Part shown: piece after piece, positions 25,974 through 36,138 of the stretch
Position numbering within the stretch: position 1 is the first letter of the stretch
Layout of the letters: each line of letters begins with the position of its first letter
DNA from: an uncultured bacterium
GTDB lineage: Bacteria > Bacillota > Clostridia > Oscillospirales > Ruminococcaceae
Assembly (NCBI GenBank): GCA_905215965.1
Contig: CAJMSD010000001.1
Span: 310,001 to 374,000 of the forward strand
Direction: 5' to 3'
Length of the DNA stretch: 64,000 nucleotides
Position numbers and translations under genes: made by a program
Notes under the pieces: model-generated
Databases searched by the model: none
The model's input: only the letters and a program-made list of their open reading frames with translations
Told to the model about the DNA's origin: nothing

Positions 25974-26483
25974 ATGAAAAAGCTTGATAAGGATTTTTTC
26001 AGCCGCGATTGTCTGGAGGTTGCCCCGGAGCTTGTGGGAAAGATAATTGTAAGAAGGCTTGCGGACGGCACGGAGCTTAGGGAAAGAATTTCCGAGACCG
26101 AAGCGTACCGCGGAGAAGAGGATAAAGCCTGCCATGCTTCAAAGGGCAGAACTCGCAGGACAGAGCTGCTTTACGGCGACAGCGGAGTAATTTATATATA
26201 TCTTTGCTACGGAATGCATTGGCTTGTCAACGTTGTCACGGGAGATACGGAAGCTCCGCAGGCTGTGCTGATACGTGCAGGAGAGCTTCATAACGGACCT
26301 GCAAAGCTTACAAAGTATTTGCAGCTTGACGGAAGCTTTAACGGCAGAAGCTTTTACGACGATCCCGAGGTCTGGATAGAGGACGACGGATTTGTTCCGG
26401 AGATAAAAACTGCTCCGAGAGTAGGTGTAGATTATGCCGGCGAATACTGGAGCAATATCGAATGGCGGTTTATAGCGGAATGA
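25974..26483 (+). CDS. DNA-3-methyladenine glycosylase (AAG/MPG family)
   Basis: A 169-residue member of the alkyladenine glycosylase family that excises alkylated purines to start base-excision repair. Motifs: LVGKIIVRRL, ISETEAYRGEEDKACHASKGRTRRTELLYG (with the catalytic Glu of ETEAY), YIYLCYGMHWLVNVV, and GPAKLTKYL. It is shorter than the typical 190-210 residues, lacking part of the C-terminal loop. No frameshift is visible. It is packed between rqcH and the AraC regulator with gaps of 5 and 8 bases. Confidence 0.9.
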   Translation: MKKLDKDFFSRDCLEVAPELVGKIIVRRLADGTELRERISETEAYRGEEDKACHASKGRTRRTELLYGDSGVIYIYLCYGMHWLVNVVTGDTEAPQAVLIRAGELHNGPAKLTKYLQLDGSFNGRSFYDDPEVWIEDDGFVPEIKTAPRVGVDYAGEYWSNIEWRFIAE

Positions 26484-26491
26484 GGTGAGGT

Positions 26492-27268
26492 ATGACTGTA
26501 AATTCAATTGCCGTAAATACGGTTCATTTCGGAGAATATGCGGCTGAACGAACCGGATTTGACGGAGAATATATGCTTATTTTCCTGAAAAGCCGCTGTC
26601 TGTTCAGAATAAACGAAAGACTTGCGAAAGCCGAATGCGGCGATATCGTCATATTTGAAAATGGCTTTAAGCAGGATTTTACCGCCGACGAGAGCTTGCT
26701 GATCTATGATTGGATCTGTTTCAGCACCGACGGTGATAAGGATTTCGTTGATTCCTTGGAGCTTCCGATAAACAAGATCATCAGGAGCGCCGATTCGTAT
26801 TTTACCGAAAGCATGATCGAAAATATTGCCAATGAGTTTTATTCGCTGTCGGCAAGGCGAACAAAAATGACGGATTCTCTGCTGAAAACGATACTGATAA
26901 GGATAAGCGAATCGTCCGGTTTGAGAAATAATGTACAGTCCAATGCCGATCCGCATTACATTATCCTTTCCGAGCTGCGCGAGAAGATATACCGTAATCC
27001 TCAGCGAAAGTGGAACGTTGATTCAATGGCGGCGGAAGTGAATATGTCGCGTTCGTATTTTCAGCATATTTACCGCGATACGTTCGGAGTTTCATGTGTT
27101 TCCGACGTTATCAGCGCAAAAATTGAAAAGGCAAAGGAGATCCTCAGCGAGACCTCCTGTACCGTTTCGCAGGCTGCGGCAATATGCGGCTACGACAATG
27201 AGGAGCACTTTATGCGTCAGTTTAAAAAAATTGTGGGAGTAACTCCAACGGTTTACAGAAAGAAATAA
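26492..27268 (+). CDS. AraC-family transcriptional regulator
   Basis: A 258-residue regulator with an N-terminal cupin-like sensing domain (about 1-150) and a C-terminal AraC DNA-binding domain of two helix-turn-helices: KWNVDSMAAEVNMSRSYFQHIYRDTFG and TVSQAAAICGYDNEEHFMRQFKKIVGVTPTVYRK. The ligand and targets are unknown. It sits at the end of the rqcH-glycosylase run, not next to transport or sugar genes that would reveal its role. ATG 26492 follows GAGGTGAGG. A strong terminator closes the unit. Confidence 0.9.
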   Translation: MTVNSIAVNTVHFGEYAAERTGFDGEYMLIFLKSRCLFRINERLAKAECGDIVIFENGFKQDFTADESLLIYDWICFSTDGDKDFVDSLELPINKIIRSADSYFTESMIENIANEFYSLSARRTKMTDSLLKTILIRISESSGLRNNVQSNADPHYIILSELREKIYRNPQRKWNVDSMAAEVNMSRSYFQHIYRDTFGVSCVSDVISAKIEKAKEILSETSCTVSQAAAICGYDNEEHFMRQFKKIVGVTPTVYRKK

Positions 27269-27323
27269 TGGCGTATACCATAGGGCGTTATCTTAAATTA
27301 TATTACCTTTTTTACAGACTGAG

Positions 27324-27350
27324 ACGGCTGAGAGTTCAGCCGTTTTTACT
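27324..27350 (+). terminator. Terminator after the AraC gene
   Basis: ACGGCTGA (27324-27331), loop GAGT, TCAGCCGT (27336-27343), then TTTT. A clean intrinsic terminator. Confidence 0.88.
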
Positions 27351-27386
27351 TTATAGAGGAATTTCCCGAAAATTTACAAGCTTTTA

Positions 27387-27415
27387 TTGCAAAAAATATG
27401 AAATTGTAGTATAAT
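27387..27415 (+). promoter_or_regulatory. asnB promoter
   Basis: TTGCAA (27387-27392), 17-bp spacer, TATAAT (27410-27415), about 55 bases before asnB, whose ATG follows CGGAGG. Confidence 0.82.
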
Positions 27416-27469
27416 ATTTAGAAGATGAAAAATAAATATAGTAGAACCATTTTTCGGAGGTAATGTTGT

Positions 27470-29359
<1,890 letters not shown>

Positions 29360-29457
29360 CGGACAAAAGTTCGTCAAATGTGAATAATATTTCCCAAGAT
29401 AGGCAGCTTTGCCGAAATAAGTTAAAATTTGCATAAAGTTTTGCGGAGGTTAAAAAT

Positions 29458-30540
29458 ATGAGTATGAAAATTCAGCATCTGATAGATTTGAATGATTATC
29501 CTGTAAAATGGTGGCAGGAGGTAATTGAGCTTGGCGAAAAAATTAAAAATGCTCCTGCCGATTATGCGCATGAGTGCGACGGAAAAATAATGGCGACTTT
29601 ATTTTATGAACCGTCTACGCGCACACAGATGTCTTTCCAGACGGCTATGCTGCGCCTTGGCGGAAAGATCATCGGTTTTGACAATCCTGCAAATTCGTCG
29701 GTCTCCAAGGGCGAAAGCATCAAGGACACAACCAAGATAGTAAGCAGTTATGCGGATATACTCGTTATGCGTCATCCTGTGGCAGGCGCGGCAAAAGCTG
29801 CAGCTCTTACGGCTGAATGCCCTGTTATCAACGCAGGCGACGGCGGACATCTTCACCCTACGCAGACTCTTACCGATCTTCTTACTCTGAAAATTGAAAA
29901 GGGAACTCTGTCGGGATTGACGATAGGCATGTGCGGCGACCTTGTGAACGGAAGAACTGTTCACTCGCTCTGCAAGGCTCTCAGCAGCTTTAAGGGCAAC
30001 AAGTTCATATTTATATCGACTCCTGAGCTGAGAATGCCCGCTTATATCAAGGACGTTATTTTGGCGAGCGGAAGCGCCTTTGAAGAGGTAAATACTATTG
30101 AGGAGGTCATCGGAAAGCTCGATGTTCTTTACATGACAAGAATTCAGCAGGAGCGCTTTGCGAGCCGTGAGGAGTATCTCGCTCAGAAAAATACATACGT
30201 GCTTGACAGACGTAAGCTTCAGGACGCTAAAAAGGATATGATTGTGCTTCATCCGCTGCCGAGAGTTGACGAGATAACCGTTGACGTTGACGACGACAGC
30301 CGCGCAATGTATTTTAAGCAGGCAAAGTACGGGGTTTACGTAAGAATGGCTCTGGTGCTTACCATTATGAAGAATGAAAATCCTGTCGAGCTTCTCAAAG
30401 GAAAGGTATACAGCTCTGCAAGATGCGATAATCCCAAGTGTATCACTAATTTTGAGGAATATCTTCCTAAGAGCTTCCGTGCAAGCGGAGATGAAACTCT
30501 TCTTGAATGCGAATACTGCGATGAAAGAAAGTTGATCTAA
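29458..30540 (+). CDS. pyrB: Aspartate carbamoyltransferase PyrB with C-terminal PyrI-type zinc domain
   Basis: A 360-residue ATCase, the first committed step of pyrimidine synthesis. The catalytic chain shows FYEPSTRTQMSFQTAM, the SVSKGESIKDT loop, MRHPVAGAA, HPTQTLTDL, HPLPRVDEI. It is about 50 residues longer than a normal PyrB. The extra tail carries C-x4-C (CDNPKC) and C-x2-C (CEYC) about 24 residues apart, the same spacing as the zinc domain of the regulatory chain PyrI. The nucleotide-binding part of PyrI is absent. It therefore looks like a catalytic chain fused to only the zinc-contact domain. ATG 29458 follows GGAGG. pyrE is about 5.6 kb away. Confidence 0.92.
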   Translation: MSMKIQHLIDLNDYPVKWWQEVIELGEKIKNAPADYAHECDGKIMATLFYEPSTRTQMSFQTAMLRLGGKIIGFDNPANSSVSKGESIKDTTKIVSSYADILVMRHPVAGAAKAAALTAECPVINAGDGGHLHPTQTLTDLLTLKIEKGTLSGLTIGMCGDLVNGRTVHSLCKALSSFKGNKFIFISTPELRMPAYIKDVILASGSAFEEVNTIEEVIGKLDVLYMTRIQQERFASREEYLAQKNTYVLDRRKLQDAKKDMIVLHPLPRVDEITVDVDDDSRAMYFKQAKYGVYVRMALVLTIMKNENPVELLKGKVYSSARCDNPKCITNFEEYLPKSFRASGDETLLECEYCDERKLI

Positions 30541-30601
30541 GAGTATATTGATCCGTAAAAAAGACCTGTTCGGAATTTGGTCGGTATTCGTAAAAAAGTT
30601 T

Positions 30602-30650
30602 AGTCCCGAAGCAATTATTGAAAATTGTTTCGGGACTTGTTGTACATATT
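30602..30650 (+). terminator. Hairpin between convergent pyrB and hydrolase genes
   Basis: AGTCCCGAAGCAATT (30602-30616) and AATTGTTTCGGGACT (30623-30637) form a 15-bp stem with one wobble pair. The T-tail is short (TGTTGTACATATT). It lies 60 bases after pyrB. Confidence 0.65.
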
Positions 30651-30762
30651 CAATTATGTGCTAATTTGGAATTTGCGGGCAGCGCTCGCCCCCATTGATC
30701 TAAAGCTTTTCAGAAGCGTTTTGAAAAATTGATTGCATGGGCATACTGTAATAAATCAGATT

Positions 30763-31851
30763 TTATGAATGATTCTTTTCAGCAATCTTATGCACAAATG
30801 CTGCAAGCTGATCGCAGCACAACAGCGGTGAAACATGACCGCCGTTTATCATGCAGATGTCCTTGTCCGGTGCTTCCACTTTTTCATAATACGCTGCGGC
30901 GACTTCAACCATCGTTCCGACATTGTGATCGTTTTCACCCTGTATCAGATAGAATGGCACTTGATATTGTGTCCGATCTGCAATGGAAAGCTGTTCGCTG
31001 TATGCTTCTCCATGAATACTGCCGTTCGTCACCATCATATCATACTCTGTTTTGTCGGCAAAGAGCATGTTGTACTGCTCTCCCAATGTGCAGTATGGAT
31101 TCAGCCAGATTGCAGAGAACAAATTGGTTTCTGCTTCTGCAAAAATGTCCTCCGTCGGAGCATATCCTTTCAGCATTAACTCCTGATAGATTGCTTCCTG
31201 TTCTGTGATTTCTTTTGCCGGGTCAATCTGTTCGACAAGTGCGTGCATTTCCGGATCATTGACTGTCTGTGCAAGCTGGTATTCCTTAAATCTGATGCGG
31301 CTTTCTTGTTCATCTACGATCAATGCTCCGACAATGACAGCATCATATTTTTCAGGGTAATCCAGTGCAAGATTTGCAGCATAGATGGAACCCATTGAGT
31401 GACCGAACACCGTGATTTTTTCCTTGTCCAGATAATCACACAGAAAATCTGTCAGTGCTTTTCCGTCTGCGATCATATCCTCCGCCGAGATCGGTTCCGT
31501 TACCTGATATTTCGGATAATTATGTCCGTAGCCCCGCTGATCCCAGTTTACGACCGTGTAGTCTGCACTGAGCTTCCGCCAGACGCCCCAGTCTGCCCAG
31601 CTTGTCGGTGCAAAAGGACCGCCGTGGATATACAGCAGTACCGGATTGTCACGATCCTGTCCGTAAATGCTGATCCATTGCTTTGTACCGTTGATATCGG
31701 CATACATCGTTTCGTTGATCCCGCCGTCAGGCGTTCTGTTATAACACAGCTTTCCGACAAAACGGATTAGCAGAAGAACGATGATAAGGCCAAGAATTAC
31801 AATCCCGATCCATTTAAATACCTTTAACAGCGTTTTAAGAACCTTTTTCAT
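30763..31851 (-). CDS. Membrane-anchored alpha/beta hydrolase, proline iminopeptidase-like
   Basis: A 362-residue alpha/beta hydrolase with an N-terminal membrane anchor (about 8-32). Visible motifs: YIHGGPFAPTSWADWG (oxyanion loop HGGP), NWDQRGYGHNYPKY, and the nucleophile elbow VFGHSMGSIYAAN; the C-terminal GENDHNVG and the final NGGHVSPLLC supply likely Asp and His. HGGP plus DQRG is typical of the proline iminopeptidase branch; the substrate is unknown. It stands alone, uses CTG/ATC codons more than its neighbours, and has its own promoter with an overlapping inverted repeat, all compatible with later acquisition. Confidence 0.82.
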   Translation of the reverse strand: MKKVLKTLLKVFKWIGIVILGLIIVLLLIRFVGKLCYNRTPDGGINETMYADINGTKQWISIYGQDRDNPVLLYIHGGPFAPTSWADWGVWRKLSADYTVVNWDQRGYGHNYPKYQVTEPISAEDMIADGKALTDFLCDYLDKEKITVFGHSMGSIYAANLALDYPEKYDAVIVGALIVDEQESRIRFKEYQLAQTVNDPEMHALVEQIDPAKEITEQEAIYQELMLKGYAPTEDIFAEAETNLFSAIWLNPYCTLGEQYNMLFADKTEYDMMVTNGSIHGEAYSEQLSIADRTQYQVPFYLIQGENDHNVGTMVEVAAAYYEKVEAPDKDICMINGGHVSPLLCCDQLAAFVHKIAEKNHS

Positions 31852-31887
31852 TTATACACCTGTAAATTCCGATTTATCCTACTAATA

Positions 31888-31924
31888 AATATACATCAAA
31901 GTTTGTTACATTGTCAATTGTAAC
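31888..31924 (-). promoter_or_regulatory. Promoter and probable operator of the hydrolase gene
   Basis: Read on the minus strand: TTGACA (31912-31917), 18-bp spacer, TATATT (31888-31893). The -35 lies inside a 20-bp interrupted inverted repeat, GTTACA-N8-TGTAAC (31905-31924), so a dimeric repressor bound there would block it. No regulator gene is adjacent. Confidence 0.65.
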
Positions 31925-31976
31925 GCTATGGCGACAACTTCATTATGAGTACCCTTATTTCCGAACGGGTTTGTTT

Positions 31977-32483
31977 TTATAATATTTCCGCTTCAACAGC
32001 CTTGCCGGCTTTAAGGCTTGCCTGACAATCGAGATACCTCTGATTGCTGCTGCCGCGGAATTTAATATTCCAGTCTTTAAGTTTAAGGATAAACTTTCCG
32101 TCGATGAGTATGTCCGTAACTTCAAGCAGCTTATCCCAGCCGTTTTTATCGCGGTTTGCGTAAAGCTGTTCAAATTCGTAGCCGGTATATGTAATGATAT
32201 TCAGCCCTGCCGATTTTATTTTTTTGCCGAGCTCCGCAAGAGCTTCAGCCTGACAGAACGGCTCTCCTCCGCTGAAAGTAACGCCGTCGAGCAGCGGATT
32301 CGCTGCGATTTTTTTAAGCAACTCGTCCGTATCGATATTGCTGCCGCCGTTAAAGTCGTGAGTTTGCGGATTATGGCAGCCCTCGCAGTGATGAGGGCAG
32401 CCCTGAGTAAACACGGTAAATCTGATTCCCGGTCCGTCAACTATCGAGTCGTTTACAGTTCCTGCAATTCTGAGATTCATCAT
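31977..32483 (-). CDS. nrdG: Anaerobic ribonucleotide reductase activating protein NrdG
   Basis: A 168-residue radical-SAM activase. The iron-sulfur motif C-x3-C-x2-C is in TQGCPHHCEGCHNP, followed by the GGEPF block. NrdG uses SAM and a [4Fe-4S] cluster to place a glycyl radical on NrdD. It begins 6 bases after nrdD on the same strand, the standard operon. Confidence 0.95.
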   Translation of the reverse strand: MMNLRIAGTVNDSIVDGPGIRFTVFTQGCPHHCEGCHNPQTHDFNGGSNIDTDELLKKIAANPLLDGVTFSGGEPFCQAEALAELGKKIKSAGLNIITYTGYEFEQLYANRDKNGWDKLLEVTDILIDGKFILKLKDWNIKFRGSSNQRYLDCQASLKAGKAVEAEIL

Positions 32484-32489
32484 ATCACC

Positions 32490-34808
32490 TTAAACGTTAT
32501 GTTTTACACGGTCTTCGACTTCGGCGCGCTTTGCGTTGTTGAAGCGGTCGATAGTACCTACAAGATATCCCGTTATACGGCGGATTCGGTCAAAGGCAAC
32601 GTTGTCGGAATCCTCGTGACGGCCGCAGCTCGGACAGCAATCGCCGATGATGCCGGTATATCCGCAAACCGGATCGCGGTCTACAGGGTGATTTATAGCG
32701 CCGTAGCCTATACCCGATTCCTTCATACAGCGAACTATCTTCTCAAAAGCGGAAAGGTTTTCAAGGGGATCGCCGTCAAGCTCGATGTAGCTTATGTGAC
32801 CGGCGTTTGTAAGCTCGTGATACGGAGCTTCGATCTTGATTTTTTCAAATGCGCTTATAGGATAGTAAACCGGAACATGGAAAGAGTTGGTGTAATAATC
32901 GCGGTCGGTAACTCCCTCAATGATGCCGTACTTCTTAGCGTCCATGCGCACAAATCTTCCCGAAAGTCCCTCTGCCGGAGTTGCAAGAAGCGAGAAGTTA
33001 AGACCGGTGCGCTTTGATTCCTCGTCAAGACGTTTTCTCATTGAAGTAACGATCTCGAGACCAAGCTCGCGCGCTTCTTCGCTTTCGCCGTGATGAGCGC
33101 CGATGAGAGCTTTAAGAGTCTCTGCAAGACCGATAAATCCTACGGAGAGCGTACCGTGCTTGAGAACCTCTTCCACTGTATCGTCAGGACCGAGCTTATC
33201 CGAATCGAGCCAGATTCCCTGACCCATAAGGAACGGGTAATTTCTTACCTTTTTCTGAGCCTGAATTCTAAAGCGGTGCATGAGCTGGTCGATAGTCAGA
33301 TCCATCATGTCGTCGAGCATATCGAAGAATGCGCCTACATTATGGTCAGCCTTGATGGCAAGACGTGGGAGATTTATTGAAGTAAAGCTGAGATTACCTC
33401 TGCCTGTCACGATCTCTCTTGACGGATCGTAATTATTGCCGATAACTCTTGTACGGCAGCCCATGTAAGCAATTTCGGTATCGGGGTCGTTTTCCTTGTA
33501 ATACTGGAGGTTGAACGGAGCGTCTATAAATGAGAAGTTAGGGAAGAGTCTCTTTGCCGAAACGCGGCAGGCAAGCTTGAACAGATCGTAGTTAGGATCT
33601 GTCGGATTATAGTTGATGCCGTCCTTGATCTTGAAAATATGGATAGGGAAGATAGGAGTTTCGCCGTTTCCGAGACCTGCCTCCTGAGCAAGAAGAACGT
33701 TTTTGATTACCATTCTGCCCTCGGGAGAAGTATCTGTGCCGTAATTAATGGAGCTGAAAGGAGTCTGAGCTCCTGCACGGCTGTTCATAGTGTTGAGGTT
33801 ATGGATAAGAGCCTCCATAGCCTGATAAGTGTCGCGGTCTGTTTCAGCCTCGGCATTTTTTACGGCGAATTTCTGGACTTTTTCGGCTGTATCCTTATCG
33901 GTATAGCCGAAAAGAAGCTCTGCTTCCTTTTCCTGATAGCCGTTATCGTTGGCGAGAACGGGCTTTAAGCCGTATTTTTCGAGGATCTCCTTATTGATAT
34001 TTTTAGCGACCTCTGTTTCATTTTCAACGCTGCTGATGAGTGAAAGAGCCTTTGCAACGTTTGAAACATATCTGTTGGCGTATGTTTTCTTTACGCCCTC
34101 AGCCATAGCGTAGTCAAAGGTCGGAATACTCTGACCACCGTGCTGGTCGTTCTGATTTGACTGAATTGCGATGCAGGCGAGAGCCGAATAGCTTGCTATG
34201 CCGTTAGGCTCTCTCAGAAAGCCGTGACCCGTAGAAAATCCGTTTTTAAACAGCTTTTTAAGGTCAATCTGAGTACAGGTAGTAGTCAGCGTATAGAAAT
34301 CGAGGTCATGAATATGTATATCGCCCTCTCTGTGAGCCTTTGCGTGTTTTGGCTCAAGCACATACATTTCGTAATATTCTTTAGCGGAAACGGAGCCGTA
34401 TTTAAGCATTGTGCCCATAGCGGTATCGCCGTCGATATTTGCATTCTCACGTTTTATATCGCTGTCCTTTGCGGGACTGAAGGTAAGCTCGTTAAGAACG
34501 CACATAAGATTTGTTTTCATTTCTCTTGAGCGAGTACGTTCATATCTGTAAAGGATATAAGCTTTTGCAGTTTTAGCGTGTCCTTTTTCGATAAGTATCT
34601 TTTCTACGAGATCCTGGATCTCCTCGACGGTAGGGACTTTATTACCGCAATTATTCTCATAATACTTGCATACCTCAACGGCAGTATCCATAGCCTCGCT
34701 GAAATCGCTGCCGCCGCAGGACTGAGCAGCCTTGAAAATAGCGTTTGCGATTTTTTCAACATTGAACGGAACCTTACGTCCGTCTCTTTTTACAATATGA
34801 ATTATCAT
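32490..34808 (-). CDS. nrdD: Anaerobic ribonucleoside-triphosphate reductase NrdD
   Basis: A 772-residue class III ribonucleotide reductase supplying dNTPs without oxygen. The N-terminal ATP-cone (about 1-90) begins MIIHIVKRDGRKVPFN and is the allosteric site. The catalytic barrel follows. Near the C-terminus CGYTGIIGDCCPSCGR provides zinc ligands, and RRITGYLVG with downstream RVKH is the glycyl radical loop. It is expressed with nrdG from a promoter carrying an NrdR box. No aerobic reductase is in the window, consistent with a strict anaerobe. Confidence 0.96.
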   Translation of the reverse strand: MIIHIVKRDGRKVPFNVEKIANAIFKAAQSCGGSDFSEAMDTAVEVCKYYENNCGNKVPTVEEIQDLVEKILIEKGHAKTAKAYILYRYERTRSREMKTNLMCVLNELTFSPAKDSDIKRENANIDGDTAMGTMLKYGSVSAKEYYEMYVLEPKHAKAHREGDIHIHDLDFYTLTTTCTQIDLKKLFKNGFSTGHGFLREPNGIASYSALACIAIQSNQNDQHGGQSIPTFDYAMAEGVKKTYANRYVSNVAKALSLISSVENETEVAKNINKEILEKYGLKPVLANDNGYQEKEAELLFGYTDKDTAEKVQKFAVKNAEAETDRDTYQAMEALIHNLNTMNSRAGAQTPFSSINYGTDTSPEGRMVIKNVLLAQEAGLGNGETPIFPIHIFKIKDGINYNPTDPNYDLFKLACRVSAKRLFPNFSFIDAPFNLQYYKENDPDTEIAYMGCRTRVIGNNYDPSREIVTGRGNLSFTSINLPRLAIKADHNVGAFFDMLDDMMDLTIDQLMHRFRIQAQKKVRNYPFLMGQGIWLDSDKLGPDDTVEEVLKHGTLSVGFIGLAETLKALIGAHHGESEEARELGLEIVTSMRKRLDEESKRTGLNFSLLATPAEGLSGRFVRMDAKKYGIIEGVTDRDYYTNSFHVPVYYPISAFEKIKIEAPYHELTNAGHISYIELDGDPLENLSAFEKIVRCMKESGIGYGAINHPVDRDPVCGYTGIIGDCCPSCGRHEDSDNVAFDRIRRITGYLVGTIDRFNNAKRAEVEDRVKHNV

Positions 34809-34830
34809 TTATCTATAACCTCCGATTAAA

Positions 34831-34846
34831 CCACAATATATTGTGG
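34831..34846 (-). promoter_or_regulatory. NrdR box upstream of nrdD
   Basis: CCACAATATATTGTGG is a perfect 16-bp palindrome matching the NrdR repressor consensus. It lies between the promoter and the ribosome site. A half-site-like ACCACATAATGT sits in the promoter spacer (about 34884-34895), roughly five helix turns away, which could be the second NrdR contact. Confidence 0.8.
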
Positions 34847-34869
34847 CGATTTCTAAATGCTACCTTATA

Positions 34870-34898
34870 AGTATAATGCAAATACCACATAATGTCAA
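34870..34898 (-). promoter_or_regulatory. nrdD-nrdG promoter
   Basis: On the minus strand TTGACA (34893-34898), 17-bp spacer, TATACT (34870-34875). The remaining sequence up to 35014 shows no further signal. Confidence 0.82.
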
Positions 34899-35013
34899 TT
34901 GTATAAAATCACAATAAAAGCGCGTACTCTCACCTGTTTATTGTAGATATTAACATACGATTTGCGGCAAAAGGCAGGCGTTTCCCTAAAAATCGGCGTT
35001 TTTCGAGGTTTGA

Positions 35014-35053
35014 GATCAAATAAAAGCCGACCACTATATCTTGTGGTCGGCTT
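35014..35053 (-). terminator. Terminator of the SGNH-like gene
   Basis: An 11-bp perfect stem (35024-35034/35043-35053) with an 8-base loop. On the minus strand it is followed by TTTTATTTG. Confidence 0.8.
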
Positions 35054-35061
35054 GCTGTCTG

Positions 35062-35928
35062 TTATGAGGTGTGCGTAAGGATATATCCGCAGATATCCTT
35101 ATAAAAAGTCGAGTTAAGCAGGTCGCTTCCGTCCTCTGCCGATATATAATCATCTTTTAGAGAACCTTCGTTGTTCTTGAATCCGGTGTTTGTATCGAGA
35201 CAATACACGCCGCAGGTTTTTGCGATTTCCATCAAACGCGAGTTGTAATTATTTATCGATACATTTTTTTCTGCGTCGTTGGCTGCCGGAGGAAGCTGCA
35301 TTACGTATATTTTTGTTCCCGGCAGAGAATTTTTCAGATTCGAGACAAGAGACATTATACTTGATATCATTTCATCTTCGGAAGCCGTGCCCAGGTCGCT
35401 TCCGAGCATAATATAAAGATTCATGGGCTTTTTAAGCTTAATGATCTCATAAGCTGTCAGCGTGCCGTAATTGCTTTCGATTTTCTGAGTATTTACGGAA
35501 GCCGCACCGAGCGAGCTGCTGCCTATAATATCCTTGAAATCGGTATTTGCGGAAAGCCTGAGCAGCGTAGAATCGGTTATCATGCAGCAGCTTTCGAGAT
35601 ACGAGGCATCGACTGCCGCCGATTCGGGTACGGGATAAACAATATCCGTTTTTTCGGGAACGGATTCCGTTGTCGATTCGTCAGGAACGGAAGATGCTCC
35701 GTCCTGAGAGCTTTCAGGCTGATTGCCGCTGACCTCTGTGCCGGAGACGGAAGAGCTTGATTCGTCGTCGAAAAAGTTTTCGTCTAGATTTGCGGCAGCC
35801 ATATAAAGAATAAAGCAGCCTGCAAACGACAGGGCGAATATTATTACAAGCATCCATATATTGAATCTGATCTTAGGCCTTTTCTTTTTTTTATCGGAAA
35901 CGCGTCTTACGTTATTCTTTTTACTCAT
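35062..35928 (-). CDS. Membrane-anchored SGNH/GDSL-like protein with degenerate active site
   Basis: A 288-residue protein: basic N-terminus, one membrane anchor (about 25-46), Ser/Glu/Pro-rich linker to about 105, then a fold resembling the small SGNH hydrolases of Gram-positive surface proteins. Block I reads ITDSTLL where GDSxT is expected, block III MLGSDLG where GxND is expected, and the C-terminal DxxH position reads EDGSDLL, so the catalytic Asn and His seem lost. It is probably not an active esterase; binding or a structural role is inferred. It is a single gene divergent from pyrE. Assignment is by pattern only. Confidence 0.55.
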   Translation of the reverse strand: MSKKNNVRRVSDKKKKRPKIRFNIWMLVIIFALSFAGCFILYMAAANLDENFFDDESSSSVSGTEVSGNQPESSQDGASSVPDESTTESVPEKTDIVYPVPESAAVDASYLESCCMITDSTLLRLSANTDFKDIIGSSSLGAASVNTQKIESNYGTLTAYEIIKLKKPMNLYIMLGSDLGTASEDEMISSIMSLVSNLKNSLPGTKIYVMQLPPAANDAEKNVSINNYNSRLMEIAKTCGVYCLDTNTGFKNNEGSLKDDYISAEDGSDLLNSTFYKDICGYILTHTS

Positions 35929-36054
35929 AAGTCCTCCATAAAGGATATTTTACCGCATTGACAATGCATATATTTATTATAACTGTTTGAGTTCTCTTTT
36001 GCAAGAGCTTTTTTACTTTTTGTGCACAATTTTATTTTGTTATATATTATTTCC

Positions 36055-36081
36055 TTGCAATTATTACCATAATAAGTTATA
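36055..36081 (+). promoter_or_regulatory. Possible pyrE promoter
   Basis: TATAAT at 36076-36081 is perfect; TTGCAA at 36055-36060 is 15 bp upstream, shorter than ideal. Confidence 0.45.
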
Positions 36082-36138
36082 ATATATAGGAGATGTAAAA
36101 TTATGCATTTGATATGCAAAATCATGGAGGTTAAAATT

